In this document: positions 52,470 through 62,000 of the stretch, piece by piece
Position numbering within the stretch: position 1 is the stretch's first letter
Layout: every line of letters begins with the position of its first letter
DNA from: Ureibacillus massiliensis 4400831 = CIP 108448 = CCUG 49529
GTDB lineage: Bacteria > Bacillota > Bacilli > Bacillales_A > Planococcaceae
Direction: 5' to 3'
DNA: 64,000 nt
Assembly: GCF_000772965.1 (NCBI RefSeq)
Contig: NZ_JPVQ01000016.1
Location: 18,622-82,621, forward strand
Notes under the pieces: generated by a model
What the model was told of the DNA's origin: nothing
The model's input: only the letters and a program-made list of their open reading frames with translations
Database searches by the model: none
Made by a program: the position numbers and the translations under genes

Positions 52470-53957
52470 ATGAAATCAAAGTACGAAGACGATAGCTTAA
52501 CATTACACACTGATTTGTATCAAATCAATATGGCGGAAAGTTATTGGGCTGATGGAATTCATGATCGTAAAGCGATATTTGAACTTTATTTTCGAAAATT
52601 ACCTTTCGGAAATGGTTATGCGATTTTTGCGGGGCTTGAAAGAATCCTAGAATACTTAAAGAATTTTCATTTTAGCGAATCCGATCTTTCTTATTTGAAA
52701 TATGAACTTGGCTACAATGATGACTTTCTGGAGTATTTAAAAAAGGTGCGTTTCACTGGTTCAGTGTATTCAATGGTTGAGGGCGAAGTTGTATTTGCTA
52801 ATGAACCAATTATAAGGATTGAAGCATCGTTAGCTGAAGCTCAATTAGTTGAAACTGCATTATTAAATATCGTCAACTATCAAACACTAATTGCCACAAA
52901 GGCTAGCCGCATTAAACATATTATTACAAATGAAAGTGCTGCAGAATTTGGAACACGAAGAGCGCAGGAAATGGATGCTGCAATTTGGGGTGCGAGGGCA
53001 GCGATTATTGGGGGCTTTGATTCAACATCGAACGTACGTGCAGGAAAAAGGTTCGATATTCCTGTGTCTGGCACACATGCCCACGCGATGGTTCAGGCTT
53101 ATAAAGATGAATATGCAGCATTTCATTCTTATGCAAATAGGCACAAAGATTGTGTGTTTTTAGTAGATACGTACAATACTTTGAAATCAGGTGTGCCAAA
53201 TGCCATTCGTGTTGCGAAGGAATTGGGCGATAAAATCAATTTTATAGGTATACGTTTAGATAGTGGAGATATTGCCTTTTTATCAAAGGAAGCTCGTCGT
53301 ATGTTAGATGAAGCAGGGTTTACAAAGGCAAAAATTATCGTCTCTAACGATTTAGATGAATATACAATCTTAAACTTAAAATCTCAAGGTGCGAAAGTTG
53401 ATTCGTGGGGTATTGGGACGAAGTTGATTACTGCATACGATCAGCCTGCGCTTGGTGCGGTATATAAAATGGTAGCGATTGAAAATGATGAAGGTGTGCT
53501 AGAAGATACGATTAAGATTACTTCGAATGCTGAAAAAGTATCTACACCTGGCTTGAAGCATGTCTATCGTATTATTGATCGAGAGAATGGGAAAGCGGAA
53601 GGTGATTATATCACGTTGGCAGACGAAAATCCGCAAGAGGAAGAACGTATTAAAATGTTCCATCCAATTCATACGTTTGTTTCGAAATTTGTTACAAACT
53701 TCGATGCAAAAAATCTGCATCAAAAAGTGATTGATGATGGGGAAATCATATATGAAAGTCCGTCTGTTTTGGAAATGCAAAAGTATGCTTTTGAAAGTTT
53801 GGAGTTATTATGGGATGAGTATAAGCGCTCTTTAAATCCAGAAGAATATCCTGTAGATTTAAGTCAAAAATGTTGGGATAACAAGATGAGGAATATTCAA
53901 GAAGTTAGTAACATGGTCCGAAATATGGAGCATTTAAGGGGGACTGAAAATGGATGA
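52470..53957 (+). CDS. pncB: Nicotinate phosphoribosyltransferase
   Basis: The entry enzyme of NAD salvage from nicotinate, 495 residues, close to the usual 490 in Bacillus. Landmarks are [34 protein letters not shown], cited by FRKLPF, then [27 protein letters not shown] and [11 protein letters not shown]. The phosphoribosyl-site GTRR and SGTHAH motifs are intact. GAAGGGGC precedes the ATG. It overlaps nadE by 8 bp, so the first and last salvage steps are translated together. Confidence 0.95.
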   Translation: MKSKYEDDSLTLHTDLYQINMAESYWADGIHDRKAIFELYFRKLPFGNGYAIFAGLERILEYLKNFHFSESDLSYLKYELGYNDDFLEYLKKVRFTGSVYSMVEGEVVFANEPIIRIEASLAEAQLVETALLNIVNYQTLIATKASRIKHIITNESAAEFGTRRAQEMDAAIWGARAAIIGGFDSTSNVRAGKRFDIPVSGTHAHAMVQAYKDEYAAFHSYANRHKDCVFLVDTYNTLKSGVPNAIRVAKELGDKINFIGIRLDSGDIAFLSKEARRMLDEAGFTKAKIIVSNDLDEYTILNLKSQGAKVDSWGIGTKLITAYDQPALGAVYKMVAIENDEGVLEDTIKITSNAEKVSTPGLKHVYRIIDRENGKAEGDYITLADENPQEEERIKMFHPIHTFVSKFVTNFDAKNLHQKVIDDGEIIYESPSVLEMQKYAFESLELLWDEYKRSLNPEEYPVDLSQKCWDNKMRNIQEVSNMVRNMEHLRGTENG

Positions 53958-54777
53958 TTTACAAAAAAAGATTATTCAAGAGTTAAAAGTACTTCCGGAA
54001 ATAGATCCAGAGGAAGAAGTTAGGAAATCTGTTGATTTCTTAAAGCAATACGCAAAGAAGCATACCTTTTTAAAGGGATTTGTTATTGCTATTAGTGGTG
54101 GTCAAGACTCTACGCTTACTGGGAAATTAATACAAATTGCTGTTGATGAATTGAATGAAGAGGAGGGTACTCATAAATACTCTACCTATGCAGTACGCCT
54201 ACCTTATGGTGTACAAGCAGATGAACAAGATGCACAAGATGCCATTGGGTTCATACAACCAACGGAAGTGGTAACGGTAAATATTAAACCAGCCGTTGAT
54301 GCAAGTGTGAAATCCCTAGCGGAAGCAGGAATTCTATTAAGTGACTTTGCAAAGGGGAATGAAAAGGCTCGTGAACGTATGAAAGTTCAATACTCTATCG
54401 CTGCGATGAAAGGTGCGGTTGTAGTTGGGACTGACCATGCTGCGGAGGCGATTACAGGATTCTTCACGAAGTATGGTGACGGCGGTGTCGATCTAACACC
54501 TATTTTTCGATTAAATAAGCGTCAGGGAAAACAAATATTGTCTTTCCTAGACTGTCCTGAACATCTTTACTTAAAAACGCCTACAGCTGATTTGGAAGAA
54601 GACCGACCTGCACTTCCAGATGAAACGGCACTAGGGGTTACTTACGATGATATTGATGATTACTTAGAAGGTAAAGAAGTCCCTGAAAACGTAAAGAACA
54701 TTATTGAAGGGCATTTCATTAAATCGCAGCATAAACGACACACACCGATTACAATATTTGATGATTTTTGGAAATAA
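53950..54777 (+). CDS. nadE: NH3-dependent NAD synthetase
   Basis: A 275-residue enzyme converting nicotinate adenine dinucleotide to NAD with ammonia and ATP. The PP-loop is [12 protein letters not shown], followed by [38 protein letters not shown], cited by TDHAAEA, and [12 protein letters not shown]. No N-terminal glutaminase domain is present, so it depends on ammonia. It is coupled to pncB through overlap. Confidence 0.96.
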   Translation: MDDLQKKIIQELKVLPEIDPEEEVRKSVDFLKQYAKKHTFLKGFVIAISGGQDSTLTGKLIQIAVDELNEEEGTHKYSTYAVRLPYGVQADEQDAQDAIGFIQPTEVVTVNIKPAVDASVKSLAEAGILLSDFAKGNEKARERMKVQYSIAAMKGAVVVGTDHAAEAITGFFTKYGDGGVDLTPIFRLNKRQGKQILSFLDCPEHLYLKTPTADLEEDRPALPDETALGVTYDDIDDYLEGKEVPENVKNIIEGHFIKSQHKRHTPITIFDDFWK

Positions 54778-54796
54778 TGACGTAATATAATGATGG

Positions 54797-54830
54797 AACC
54801 AGACTGTGTAAAATAAGTCTGGTTTTCTTT
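54797..54830 (+). terminator. Terminator after nadE
   Basis: Perfect 9-bp stem AACCAGACT/AGTCTGGTT followed by TTCTTT. Confidence 0.83.
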
Positions 54831-54897
54831 AATTTAGGTAATTTGTACCGATAATACGAATAGGATAGTAATAAAGTTAATCGTAAAGGAGGTAAGT

Positions 54898-55239
54898 GTG
54901 AAGATGAAAGCTTCTAGAGTCAGTGCAACAACAAGTAGTATTTTCCGGAATTCCAGACAGTACTTGCATACGAATGAACAGGTATTTCGTTTAATGGAAG
55001 AAAATGAAGGAAATAGAAAAAGGCATAACCAACATCAAGGAAGAAGTAAGCGTGATAATGAAAAGAAAAATGATCAAAAGAGAGTTTTGAGAAAAAATGA
55101 TCAAAAGCTAATCGTTAAAGGGATTCAAAGTGATGCTCATGCTGTTGTAGATATACAAAATAGCTTTTTGCAACGATCTGCCAAGTTGAATAAAATGACA
55201 AAGAAACGTCGAATTCACACTTACCGAACGTCTATATAA
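54898..55239 (+). CDS. Small strongly basic protein of unknown function
   Basis: A 113-residue protein with very high Lys, Arg, Asn and Gln content and no signal peptide. A strong AAAGGAGGT lies five bases before GTG 54898, and a terminator follows at 55337, which supports a real gene. The middle (residues 40-75) is low complexity, with two KNDQK repeats, and the end reads KKRRIHTYRTSI. The charge suggests nucleic acid binding, but I recognise no domain. The stop codon lies in the first copy of an 11-bp tandem repeat. Confidence 0.65.
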   Translation: MKMKASRVSATTSSIFRNSRQYLHTNEQVFRLMEENEGNRKRHNQHQGRSKRDNEKKNDQKRVLRKNDQKLIVKGIQSDAHAVVDIQNSFLQRSAKLNKMTKKRRIHTYRTSI

Positions 55240-55263
55240 AATCTATATAAAATCTATATAAAA
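55231..55263. repeat. Three tandem copies of an 11-bp repeat
   Basis: TCTATATAAAA occurs three times without gaps at 55231, 55242 and 55253, covering the stop codon of the small basic protein gene. Confidence 0.9.
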
Positions 55264-55559
55264 TAAGAAAGAACTCCGTTTATTTCAATGCATCATAGAG
55301 CGAACGGTGATGAATAGAATAAACTTTTAGAATTTTGACTGTACCTAACGTAAAAAGGTATAGTCTTTTTTTATAGATTTTGTATAAATTTAACATTAAT
55401 TAGGGATTTTAAGAATATATAATATTTGTTATATAATGCTAAAACCTTATATACAATTCCAATTAGTTGTATTAAGCTATGGTTTTAGATATGCTTGAAA
55501 TAGATTTTTTTGTATATTCTGACTAATGTTGCGTGGAATTGTTGGGAGGCTGGTTGACG
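55264..55559 (+). promoter_or_regulatory. Intergenic region before moxR
   Basis: With the tandem repeat this forms a gene-free gap of about 320 bp. It holds the terminator at 55337-55372. A candidate promoter TTAAGA (55409-55414) and TATAAT (55432-55437) with 17-bp spacing probably drives the moxR operon. Nothing else is evident. Confidence 0.45.
55337..55372 (+). terminator. Terminator of the small basic protein gene
   Basis: GACTgTACC pairs with GGTATAGTC across an 11-nt loop, followed by seven T. Confidence 0.85.
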
Positions 55560-56504
55560 ATGCATAATAAGATTGAATCAATTATTGAGAATATAGAAAA
55601 AGTTATGATAGGAAAACGACAAGTAGCAGAACTCAGCGTTGTTGCGATGCTTGCAGGCGGTCATGTACTGCTAGAAGATGTCCCTGGTGTTGGGAAAACA
55701 ATGATGGTTCGTGCTCTCGCGAAATCTGTTGGAGCCCAATTTAAACGTATCCAATTTACCCCAGATTTACTACCCTCAGATGTAATCGGTGTTTCAATAT
55801 ATAATCCAAAAACATTACAATTTGAGTTCCGGCCAGGTCCAATTTTAGGAAATATTATTTTAGCTGATGAAATAAATAGAACTTCTCCAAAAACTCAATC
55901 TGCATTATTGGAAAGTATGGAGGAAGCTTCCATTTCAATTGATGGTCAAACAATTCAAATACCAAAACCTTTTTTTGTAATGGCTACGCAAAATCCTATT
56001 GAATATGAAGGAACGTATCCTTTGCCAGAAGCACAGCTGGATCGCTTCATGTTGAAAATAAAAATGGGCTACCCATCACCGCAAGAAGAGGTGGAAGTAC
56101 TACGTCGTGCGGAAAATAATGAGCCGATTGTCGACTTGGATACTGTCGTTAGTCTGGAAGAGCTGCTTGCATTACAAGAAGAGGTAAAAAGTGTTTATGT
56201 AGAGGATTCTGTTAAAAGCTATATCGTCCAAATTGCAAGAGCAACGAGAAAAGTGAGTGAAGTTTATCTTGGTGTTAGCCCCCGCGCATCCATTGCTCTG
56301 ATGAAGGCTTCTCAAGCGTATGCGAAAATGCAAAATCGAGACTATGTAATACCGGATGATGTTCAGTATTTAACGCCGTATGTATTTGCTCATCGTATTA
56401 TTTTAAGACCGGAAGCAAGATATGAGGGAATTACACAGGATGGAGTTCTACAACGCATTTTAGCAAAAGCGGTTGTTCCGATAAAAAGGTTTGCTGAAAA
56501 ATGA
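55560..56504 (+). CDS. yeaC: MoxR-type AAA ATPase
   Basis: A cytosolic AAA ATPase of about 314 residues. Walker A is VPGVGKT, Walker B ILADEINRTSPKTQSALLESM, cited by LADEINR, and sensor 1 is VMATQNPIEYEGTYPLPEAQ, cited by ATQNP. MoxR proteins act as chaperones for partner proteins, often with DUF58 proteins, as here. ATG at 55560 is chosen from GGAGG ten bases upstream; the frame extends to 55533. It overlaps the DUF58 gene by 4 bp. The gene order moxR-DUF58-transglutaminase-guaA is the one known from B. subtilis (yeaC-yeaD-yebA-guaA). Confidence 0.9.
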   Translation: MHNKIESIIENIEKVMIGKRQVAELSVVAMLAGGHVLLEDVPGVGKTMMVRALAKSVGAQFKRIQFTPDLLPSDVIGVSIYNPKTLQFEFRPGPILGNIILADEINRTSPKTQSALLESMEEASISIDGQTIQIPKPFFVMATQNPIEYEGTYPLPEAQLDRFMLKIKMGYPSPQEEVEVLRRAENNEPIVDLDTVVSLEELLALQEEVKSVYVEDSVKSYIVQIARATRKVSEVYLGVSPRASIALMKASQAYAKMQNRDYVIPDDVQYLTPYVFAHRIILRPEARYEGITQDGVLQRILAKAVVPIKRFAEK

Positions 56505-57688
56505 TGAAGGTCAAACCGATAGTAAGAAATTTGGGTCGATCTATTCTCATATTTTTGTTAATGGTTATAACGTTTAGCTATGCGATGTTTCAAGGTGGAT
56601 TTGTAAGCTGGTTTCTATTTTATGCACTGATACCATTTTTACTATACTCTTTTCTTTTGTCCATCGTGCCGATTAATATTCAAAATGTCCAAAGAGAAAT
56701 AAAACCGTTTCACTTAGAAAGAGGAGATAGTGCTCGAGTGACGGTACGTTTTCAAAATAAAACATGGTTTCCATTACTATTCCTCACTGTTCGAGAAATA
56801 GACATGGACAAACAAATGATTGATAAATTAGACGGGCAGTTAAGTAATATTTTTATTGTAGGTTGGAAGCGAAATTTTGAATGGACATATGAATTGCGGA
56901 ATTTAAACCGTGGACAATTAGCTTTTCATGGTTTAGAAATAACTGTCGCTGACTTCTTTGGTTGGGCGGTTCGAAATCGAACGGTCAGCGATGTTCAAAC
57001 TTTTACCGTCTATCCTAAATTAACGCATTTAAAATATCAGCCAATTCAAATGCAATTTGATCATGGGGGTATTGAATCTTCTGTTTCGATTGTCAAAGAT
57101 ACATCAATGGTGACGGGAATTAGGGACTATCAAGCGGGAGATCGATTTTCATGGATCCATTGGAAGTCCTTTGCAAAAAATGAAACGCTTCGTACAAAGG
57201 AATTTGAAGATCGTACGTCACAGCATACTTTCCTTTGTATTGATAGGACAGTTGCTTACAATTTTGAAGAGATTGTAGACTTAGCAGCTTCTATTTTGCA
57301 AAGTGTTGTAAAAAACCAAGGGGACATTTCGTTTTTGTCCTATGGTTTAACCAGAAGGTACTTCCCGAATATTAAAACTCAAAGTCAGTTTCAAAAGGTT
57401 ATACAGCATTTGGCAACCGTTCAACCGGATGCAAATGAAACGATTTATTCGATTTTAACAAAGGAATTGAAAAATTTAAGTGCAGCAACATTTTTATTTA
57501 TTACTTCAAATTTTTCAGAAGAGATGTCTCATTTCTTCACGAAAGGTACGAGTGTAATGCGGGGTGCCATCTGTTTTGTTGTGACAGAAGGGAATGTGAT
57601 TACAAAAAGAAACTATCCAAATTTAAAAGTCATTCATATTGGTAGAGAACAATTCCAAAATGCTTTCACGGAGGTGGTGAAGCCGTGA
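56501..57688 (+). CDS. yeaD: DUF58 membrane protein
   Basis: A 395-residue protein with two N-terminal helices (residues about 15-60) and a large domain of unknown role. The DUF58 core is seen at MVTGIRDYQAGDRFSWIHWKSFAKNETLRTKEFED, cited by RDYQAGD and IHWKSFAK. It resembles a von Willebrand-type metal-site fold, with FLCIDRT as the first strand. It is coupled by overlap to moxR and by a 4-bp overlap to the transglutaminase gene, so the three probably form one envelope-associated complex. Confidence 0.88.
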   Translation: MMKVKPIVRNLGRSILIFLLMVITFSYAMFQGGFVSWFLFYALIPFLLYSFLLSIVPINIQNVQREIKPFHLERGDSARVTVRFQNKTWFPLLFLTVREIDMDKQMIDKLDGQLSNIFIVGWKRNFEWTYELRNLNRGQLAFHGLEITVADFFGWAVRNRTVSDVQTFTVYPKLTHLKYQPIQMQFDHGGIESSVSIVKDTSMVTGIRDYQAGDRFSWIHWKSFAKNETLRTKEFEDRTSQHTFLCIDRTVAYNFEEIVDLAASILQSVVKNQGDISFLSYGLTRRYFPNIKTQSQFQKVIQHLATVQPDANETIYSILTKELKNLSAATFLFITSNFSEEMSHFFTKGTSVMRGAICFVVTEGNVITKRNYPNLKVIHIGREQFQNAFTEVVKP

Positions 57689-59901
57689 GAACAAAGACGT
57701 TTAATTTGATCGAACTATCTCTTTACTACATTGTAATATTTTTTATATTACAAGAATGGTTACTTCCGATAATGGATTTAACGAAAACGGGACATGTCGA
57801 GTTGATCTTGGCGTTTATAGGCATTTGTTTAGTCATAAGCCTCTTTAATATCCATTTTATAATATCTTGGATTGTTAAATTAATTTATATTGCATGGTTT
57901 ATTATAACGGTATACAGTGACTTATCTTTGTTCTCTTATGATGGAATAGGATTTCTTCTTTATGAAATGCAGTTTAATTTAATAACCATTTTTTCGGGGA
58001 AATGGCTAGAAATAACTGACCCGTTCAGAACGTTTTTATTTTTTGTGTTAATTTGGATGTTAATCTATTTAATCCATTATTGGATTACGATTAGAAAATC
58101 GATATTTTATTTCTTGATTTTAACGATATTCTTCATTGCAACATTAGACACATTTACTGAGTATGATGGTTCATACGCTATGGTGAAAGTTGTTTTATTA
58201 GGGCTATTAATGACTGCTTTCTTATTCGTGAAACGATTAATAACTCAAACAAATGTATCAATCCAATGGCACCGTTATTTGAATTTAATTATTCCTTCGA
58301 TTTTGGTAATTGGGCTTGCGAGTGTTTTGGGGATTATATTACCGAAATCAGAACCGCAATGGCCAGATCCGGTACCTTATATTAAGGCGGCAACTGGACA
58401 AGGTGGCGAGAATGATGAAGGTGAAGGTATATCCAAGGTAGGTTATGGGACCAATGATAGTAGGCTAGGTGGATCATTTGTTCCAGATGATAAGGTCGTA
58501 TTTAGGGCTCTTACAGAGTCGAAGCAATATTGGCGTGTGGAAACGAAGGATTTTTATACTTCAAAAGGTTGGGAACAATCGATTTACACACCGACAGAAT
58601 CTACTTATATGAATATGAGGGAAGAAATCGAGTATTCCTTGCCTAAGGGGCCAGAAGAGGAAACCCAAGTTGCTTATATAAGACAAGTAGTACCATTCGA
58701 TTTTATCTTCCAGCCTTATGGATTAAAAAGGGTAAATGTGGACGAGTCCATTTACGATATGCATAATAATGTTGGAATAATTATGAACACTAGTACTGAA
58801 AAGCTTTATCCTTATGCAGATAATCGCATTTTAGAATTAGAGAGTTATAGTGTTGAATTCAGTGAACCGACATACCTTTATAGTCAATTGCAGGCACAGC
58901 CAACAGAGCAGCTAGATACACAGGATTTTGAACGTTATTTGCAGCTTCCGGAAGAACTTCCTGAGCGAGTAGTGCAACTAGCAAATGACATTGTGAAAGA
59001 TTCGAAAACACCCTATCAAAAAGCAAGGGCAATTGAAACGTATTTTTCACGAAATGGTTTTAAGTATGATACGCAGGATGTAGCTGTTCCAGAAGTAGAT
59101 CAAGACTATGTAGATCAGTTTTTATTTGAAACAAAAATAGGCTATTGTGATAATTTTTCTACTTCAATGGTTGTGTTATTGCGTTCTGTGGGAATTCCCG
59201 CAAGATGGGTAAAAGGATTTGTTGGCGGAGAAGTTGTTGATTCTTCTGAAGGCGACTTAAAAACCTATGAAATCACAAATAATAACGCCCATTCTTGGGT
59301 AGAGGCTTATATTCCGAATGTTGGCTGGGTTAATTTTGAACCGACAATTGGTTTTGCGAATATGCGATCAATTGAATATGATGTTGATACGGCAAATGAA
59401 GATGAAGAGTTTGTGCTAGAAGAGGACCAAGCACCAGAAGAGCAAAATCAAGAATTAGAGGAAACGCAAGCATCCTCTAATCAAACGAATGGTCCAAATT
59501 TCTTTGTTAGACTAATTGATTTGATTAATAAAAATCACATAATATTTATAGTCATTAATTTGTCGATTTTAGTGGCGGGTCTATTATTATTATTTTCTCG
59601 TCGAAAATGGTTGCCTAAGGTTTATATTCAAATGAACCGTAAAAAGGTGATGGATGAATCCTCTTTTGAGACAATGTTTACACAATTATTGAGAGTGCTT
59701 GAGTTGAGAGGGATAAAACGTCAGAAGGATCAAACCTTACATTCCTTTGCAAAAGTTGTGGACGATACATTTGGAACTGAAGAAATGTCTAAAATTACTT
59801 ATGTTTATGAACAATATATTTACGGTAACGAGAGCCAACATATAGATTTTGGTAAGCTGAAAGAAAGTTGGGAATATTTAATCAATCGCAGTAGCAGTTG
59901 A
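57685..59901 (+). CDS. yebA: Membrane-anchored transglutaminase-like protein
   Basis: A 738-residue protein. Roughly six helices occupy residues 1-225. An outside region contains the transglutaminase core at about 480-575. The cysteine is in IGYCDNFSTSMVVLLRSVGIPARWVKGF, cited by GYCDNFST, the histidine in NNNAHSWVEAY and the aspartate position in WVNFEPTIGF is Glu-Pro. A further helix near residue 625 and a DUF4129-type C-terminal tail follow. The catalytic triad third residue is not certain from reading. It is the last gene before the guaA riboswitch. Confidence 0.86.
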   Translation: MRTKTFNLIELSLYYIVIFFILQEWLLPIMDLTKTGHVELILAFIGICLVISLFNIHFIISWIVKLIYIAWFIITVYSDLSLFSYDGIGFLLYEMQFNLITIFSGKWLEITDPFRTFLFFVLIWMLIYLIHYWITIRKSIFYFLILTIFFIATLDTFTEYDGSYAMVKVVLLGLLMTAFLFVKRLITQTNVSIQWHRYLNLIIPSILVIGLASVLGIILPKSEPQWPDPVPYIKAATGQGGENDEGEGISKVGYGTNDSRLGGSFVPDDKVVFRALTESKQYWRVETKDFYTSKGWEQSIYTPTESTYMNMREEIEYSLPKGPEEETQVAYIRQVVPFDFIFQPYGLKRVNVDESIYDMHNNVGIIMNTSTEKLYPYADNRILELESYSVEFSEPTYLYSQLQAQPTEQLDTQDFERYLQLPEELPERVVQLANDIVKDSKTPYQKARAIETYFSRNGFKYDTQDVAVPEVDQDYVDQFLFETKIGYCDNFSTSMVVLLRSVGIPARWVKGFVGGEVVDSSEGDLKTYEITNNNAHSWVEAYIPNVGWVNFEPTIGFANMRSIEYDVDTANEDEEFVLEEDQAPEEQNQELEETQASSNQTNGPNFFVRLIDLINKNHIIFIVINLSILVAGLLLLFSRRKWLPKVYIQMNRKKVMDESSFETMFTQLLRVLELRGIKRQKDQTLHSFAKVVDDTFGTEEMSKITYVYEQYIYGNESQHIDFGKLKESWEYLINRSSS

Positions 59902-59926
59902 TTTTAGTTACTAGTAAGGTTAAAAT
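59898..59926 (+). promoter_or_regulatory. Candidate promoter for the guanine riboswitch leader
   Basis: TTGATT (59898-59903) and TAAAAT (59921-59926) with 17-bp spacing overlap the transglutaminase stop region and precede the aptamer by about 27 bp. Confidence 0.5.
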
Positions 59927-59952
59927 TTAGGAAAAATAGTAACGATAGGCTG

Positions 59953-60022
59953 CCTTCATATAAATCTGATAATCTGGTTCGGATGTTTCTACTAAGTTAC
60001 CTTAATAACTTATCTATGAGGG
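59953..60022 (+). ncRNA. Guanine-type purine riboswitch aptamer
   Basis: P1 pairs CTTCATA with TATGAGG. P2 pairs ATCTGA with TTCGGAT and carries the ATAATCTGG loop. The core GTTTCTAC is followed by P3 TAAGTT/AACTTA and the J3/1 segment TCTATGAG. The discriminating base before TATG is C, as in guanine/hypoxanthine-sensing members and unlike the U of adenine ones. It controls guaA (GMP synthesis), so guanine should close the gene. Confidence 0.9.
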
Positions 60023-60066
60023 CGGGTACTGTTGTGCATTTTTCTGTACAATGTACCCGCTTTTAT
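60022..60066 (+). terminator. First terminator after the guanine riboswitch
   Basis: GCGGGTAC pairs with GTACCCGC across the GTTGTGC loop region, followed by TTTTAT. This is the aptamer's expression platform. Confidence 0.88.
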
Positions 60067-60079
60067 AGGAATGTTATGG

Positions 60080-60117
60080 ACGCGTCAGAAAGGCTTCTTT
60101 TTGAACGCGTTTTTTTA
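60080..60117 (+). terminator. Second terminator in the guaA leader
   Basis: ACGCGTCA pairs with TGAACGCGT with one bulged A, followed by seven T, only 15 bp after the first terminator's T tract. Confidence 0.78.
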
Positions 60118-60236
60118 TAATATTAGTCCGATTTTTGTGTAATTCTTTAGTTTCTGTTAACAATGAATTATAACGAGAAGAATAAAGTAGGATTATTAGA
60201 TAAAGGCAGTCTTGAAAAATAGAAGAGGTGTCAAAC

Positions 60237-61790
60237 TTGTCAACTACTCCATTGTTAAAAGAACAAGAAAAGATTGTAGTACTGGATTTTGGTAGTCAAT
60301 TTAACCAATTAATCACAAGACGTATCCGTGAATTTGGCGTGTTCTCAGAATTACATCCACATACAATTACAGCTCAAGAGATTAAAGATATGAACGCAGT
60401 AGGTATCATTTTCTCTGGGGGCCCAAATTCAGTCTATGATGAAAATGCATTTAAAGTAGATGAAGCAATCTTTGAATTAGGGTTACCGATTTTAGGGATT
60501 TGTTACGGAATGCAATTAATGTCATATTCTTTAGGTGGTAAGGTTGAAGGTGCTGACCACCGTGAATATGGGAAGGCTGAAATTAATGTCACATTAGATA
60601 ATAAATTATTCGGTAACCTTCCAAAAGAACAAGTGGTATGGATGAGTCATGGTGACCTTGTTACCGAAGTGCCACCTGGGTTTGATATAATCGCAACAAG
60701 TGCTTCTTGTCCAATTTCTGCAATGCAAAACGTTGAACGTGGACTTTATGCGGTTCAATTCCATCCTGAAGTACGCCATTCTGTTTACGGTAATGATCTA
60801 TTACGTCAATTCGTATTTGATATTTGCCATGCAAAAGGCGACTGGTCAATGGCAAACTTTATTGAATTAGAAATGAAAAAAATTCGCGAACAAGTTGGCG
60901 ATAAACAAGTTCTTTGCGCATTATCAGGTGGTGTAGATTCATCTGTTGTAGCGGTTTTAATTCATAAAGCAATTGGCGATCAATTGACTTGTATGTTTGT
61001 TGACCATAACTTAAATCGTAAAGGTGAAGTTGAACAGGTAATGAAAACTTTCACTGAAGATTTTGATATGAAAGTGATTAAAATCGATGCACGTGAACGC
61101 TTTATGAAAAAGCTAAAAGGCGTTTCTGATCCTGAGAAAAAACGGAAAATTATCGGAAATGAATTCATTTATGTATTCGATGAAGAATCATCGAAATTAG
61201 AAGGTATGGACTTCCTTGCACAAGGAACTCTTTATACAGATATTATTGAATCTGGTACATCTACAGCTCAAACGATTAAATCTCACCACAATGTTGGTGG
61301 CCTACCACAAGATATGAAGTTTGAGTTAATCGAACCTTTAAAAACATTATTTAAAGACGAAGTACGTGCTTTAGGTCTAGAATTAGGTTTACCTGAAGAA
61401 GTAGTATGGCGTCAACCATTCCCGGGTCCTGGTTTAGGTATCCGTGTGCTAGGAGAAGTAACGGAAGATAAATTAGAAATCGTTCGAGATGCTGATTATA
61501 TTTTACGTGAAGAAATTAAAAAAGCTGGCCTTGATCGTGACATTTGGCAATACTTCTGCGTACTCCCTGACATCCGTTCAGTTGGTGTAATGGGTGATGC
61601 TCGTACGTACGATTACTCAATCGGTATCCGTGCCGTAACATCTATCGACGGCATGACTTCCGACTGGGCACGTATTCCTTGGGATGTATTAGAGAAAATC
61701 TCAGTGCGTATTGTTAATGAAGTGAAACACGTTAATCGTGTGCTGTATGATATTACGTCTAAGCCACCAGCAACGATCGAGTGGGAATAA
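60237..61790 (+). CDS. guaA: GMP synthase (glutamine-hydrolysing)
   Basis: A 517-residue enzyme converting XMP to GMP. The N-terminal glutaminase has the nucleophile Cys89 in GICYGMQ and the late FHPEV. The ATP-pyrophosphatase PP-loop is [10 protein letters not shown], and the C-terminal dimerisation domain ends [11 protein letters not shown] at 60237 is preferred over GTG 60228 because GAGGTG has six bases of spacing to it. A guanine riboswitch with two terminators lies upstream. A possible internal promoter, TTGTGT near 60136, could bypass these. Confidence 0.96.
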   Translation: MSTTPLLKEQEKIVVLDFGSQFNQLITRRIREFGVFSELHPHTITAQEIKDMNAVGIIFSGGPNSVYDENAFKVDEAIFELGLPILGICYGMQLMSYSLGGKVEGADHREYGKAEINVTLDNKLFGNLPKEQVVWMSHGDLVTEVPPGFDIIATSASCPISAMQNVERGLYAVQFHPEVRHSVYGNDLLRQFVFDICHAKGDWSMANFIELEMKKIREQVGDKQVLCALSGGVDSSVVAVLIHKAIGDQLTCMFVDHNLNRKGEVEQVMKTFTEDFDMKVIKIDARERFMKKLKGVSDPEKKRKIIGNEFIYVFDEESSKLEGMDFLAQGTLYTDIIESGTSTAQTIKSHHNVGGLPQDMKFELIEPLKTLFKDEVRALGLELGLPEEVVWRQPFPGPGLGIRVLGEVTEDKLEIVRDADYILREEIKKAGLDRDIWQYFCVLPDIRSVGVMGDARTYDYSIGIRAVTSIDGMTSDWARIPWDVLEKISVRIVNEVKHVNRVLYDITSKPPATIEWE

Positions 61791-61826
61791 TTCCATACTA
61801 ATCTGAAACAATTAGATAATTAATAA

Positions 61827-61873
61827 AATCCCTTTTTATTTGTACTTAATAGCAAATAAAAAGGGGTTTTTTT
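61827..61873 (+). terminator. Terminator after guaA
   Basis: A 16-bp stem (AATCCCTTTTTATTTG with its complement, one G-T pair) followed by seven T. Confidence 0.92.
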
Positions 61874-61890
61874 GTGTCATTAAAATTAAA

Positions 61891-61905
61891 TAGGAATTAT
61901 TACGA
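61891..61905 (+). promoter_or_regulatory. Candidate Zur box upstream of the permease operon
   Basis: TAGGAATTATTACGA matches the Bacillus Zur consensus TCGTAATNATTACGA at 12 of 14 defined positions. The flanking TTTAAA continues the consensus on the right side. A further ATTACGA half-site lies at 61923-61929. If correct, zinc represses the two genes that follow. Confidence 0.55.
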
Positions 61906-62000
61906 TTTAAAATAAATACTATATTACGAGAAGTCTAAATTCTAAATTTTAGAGTTGGACAACCATTCAAATTTTAAGTGATAAGGAAAGAGGAGATTCG

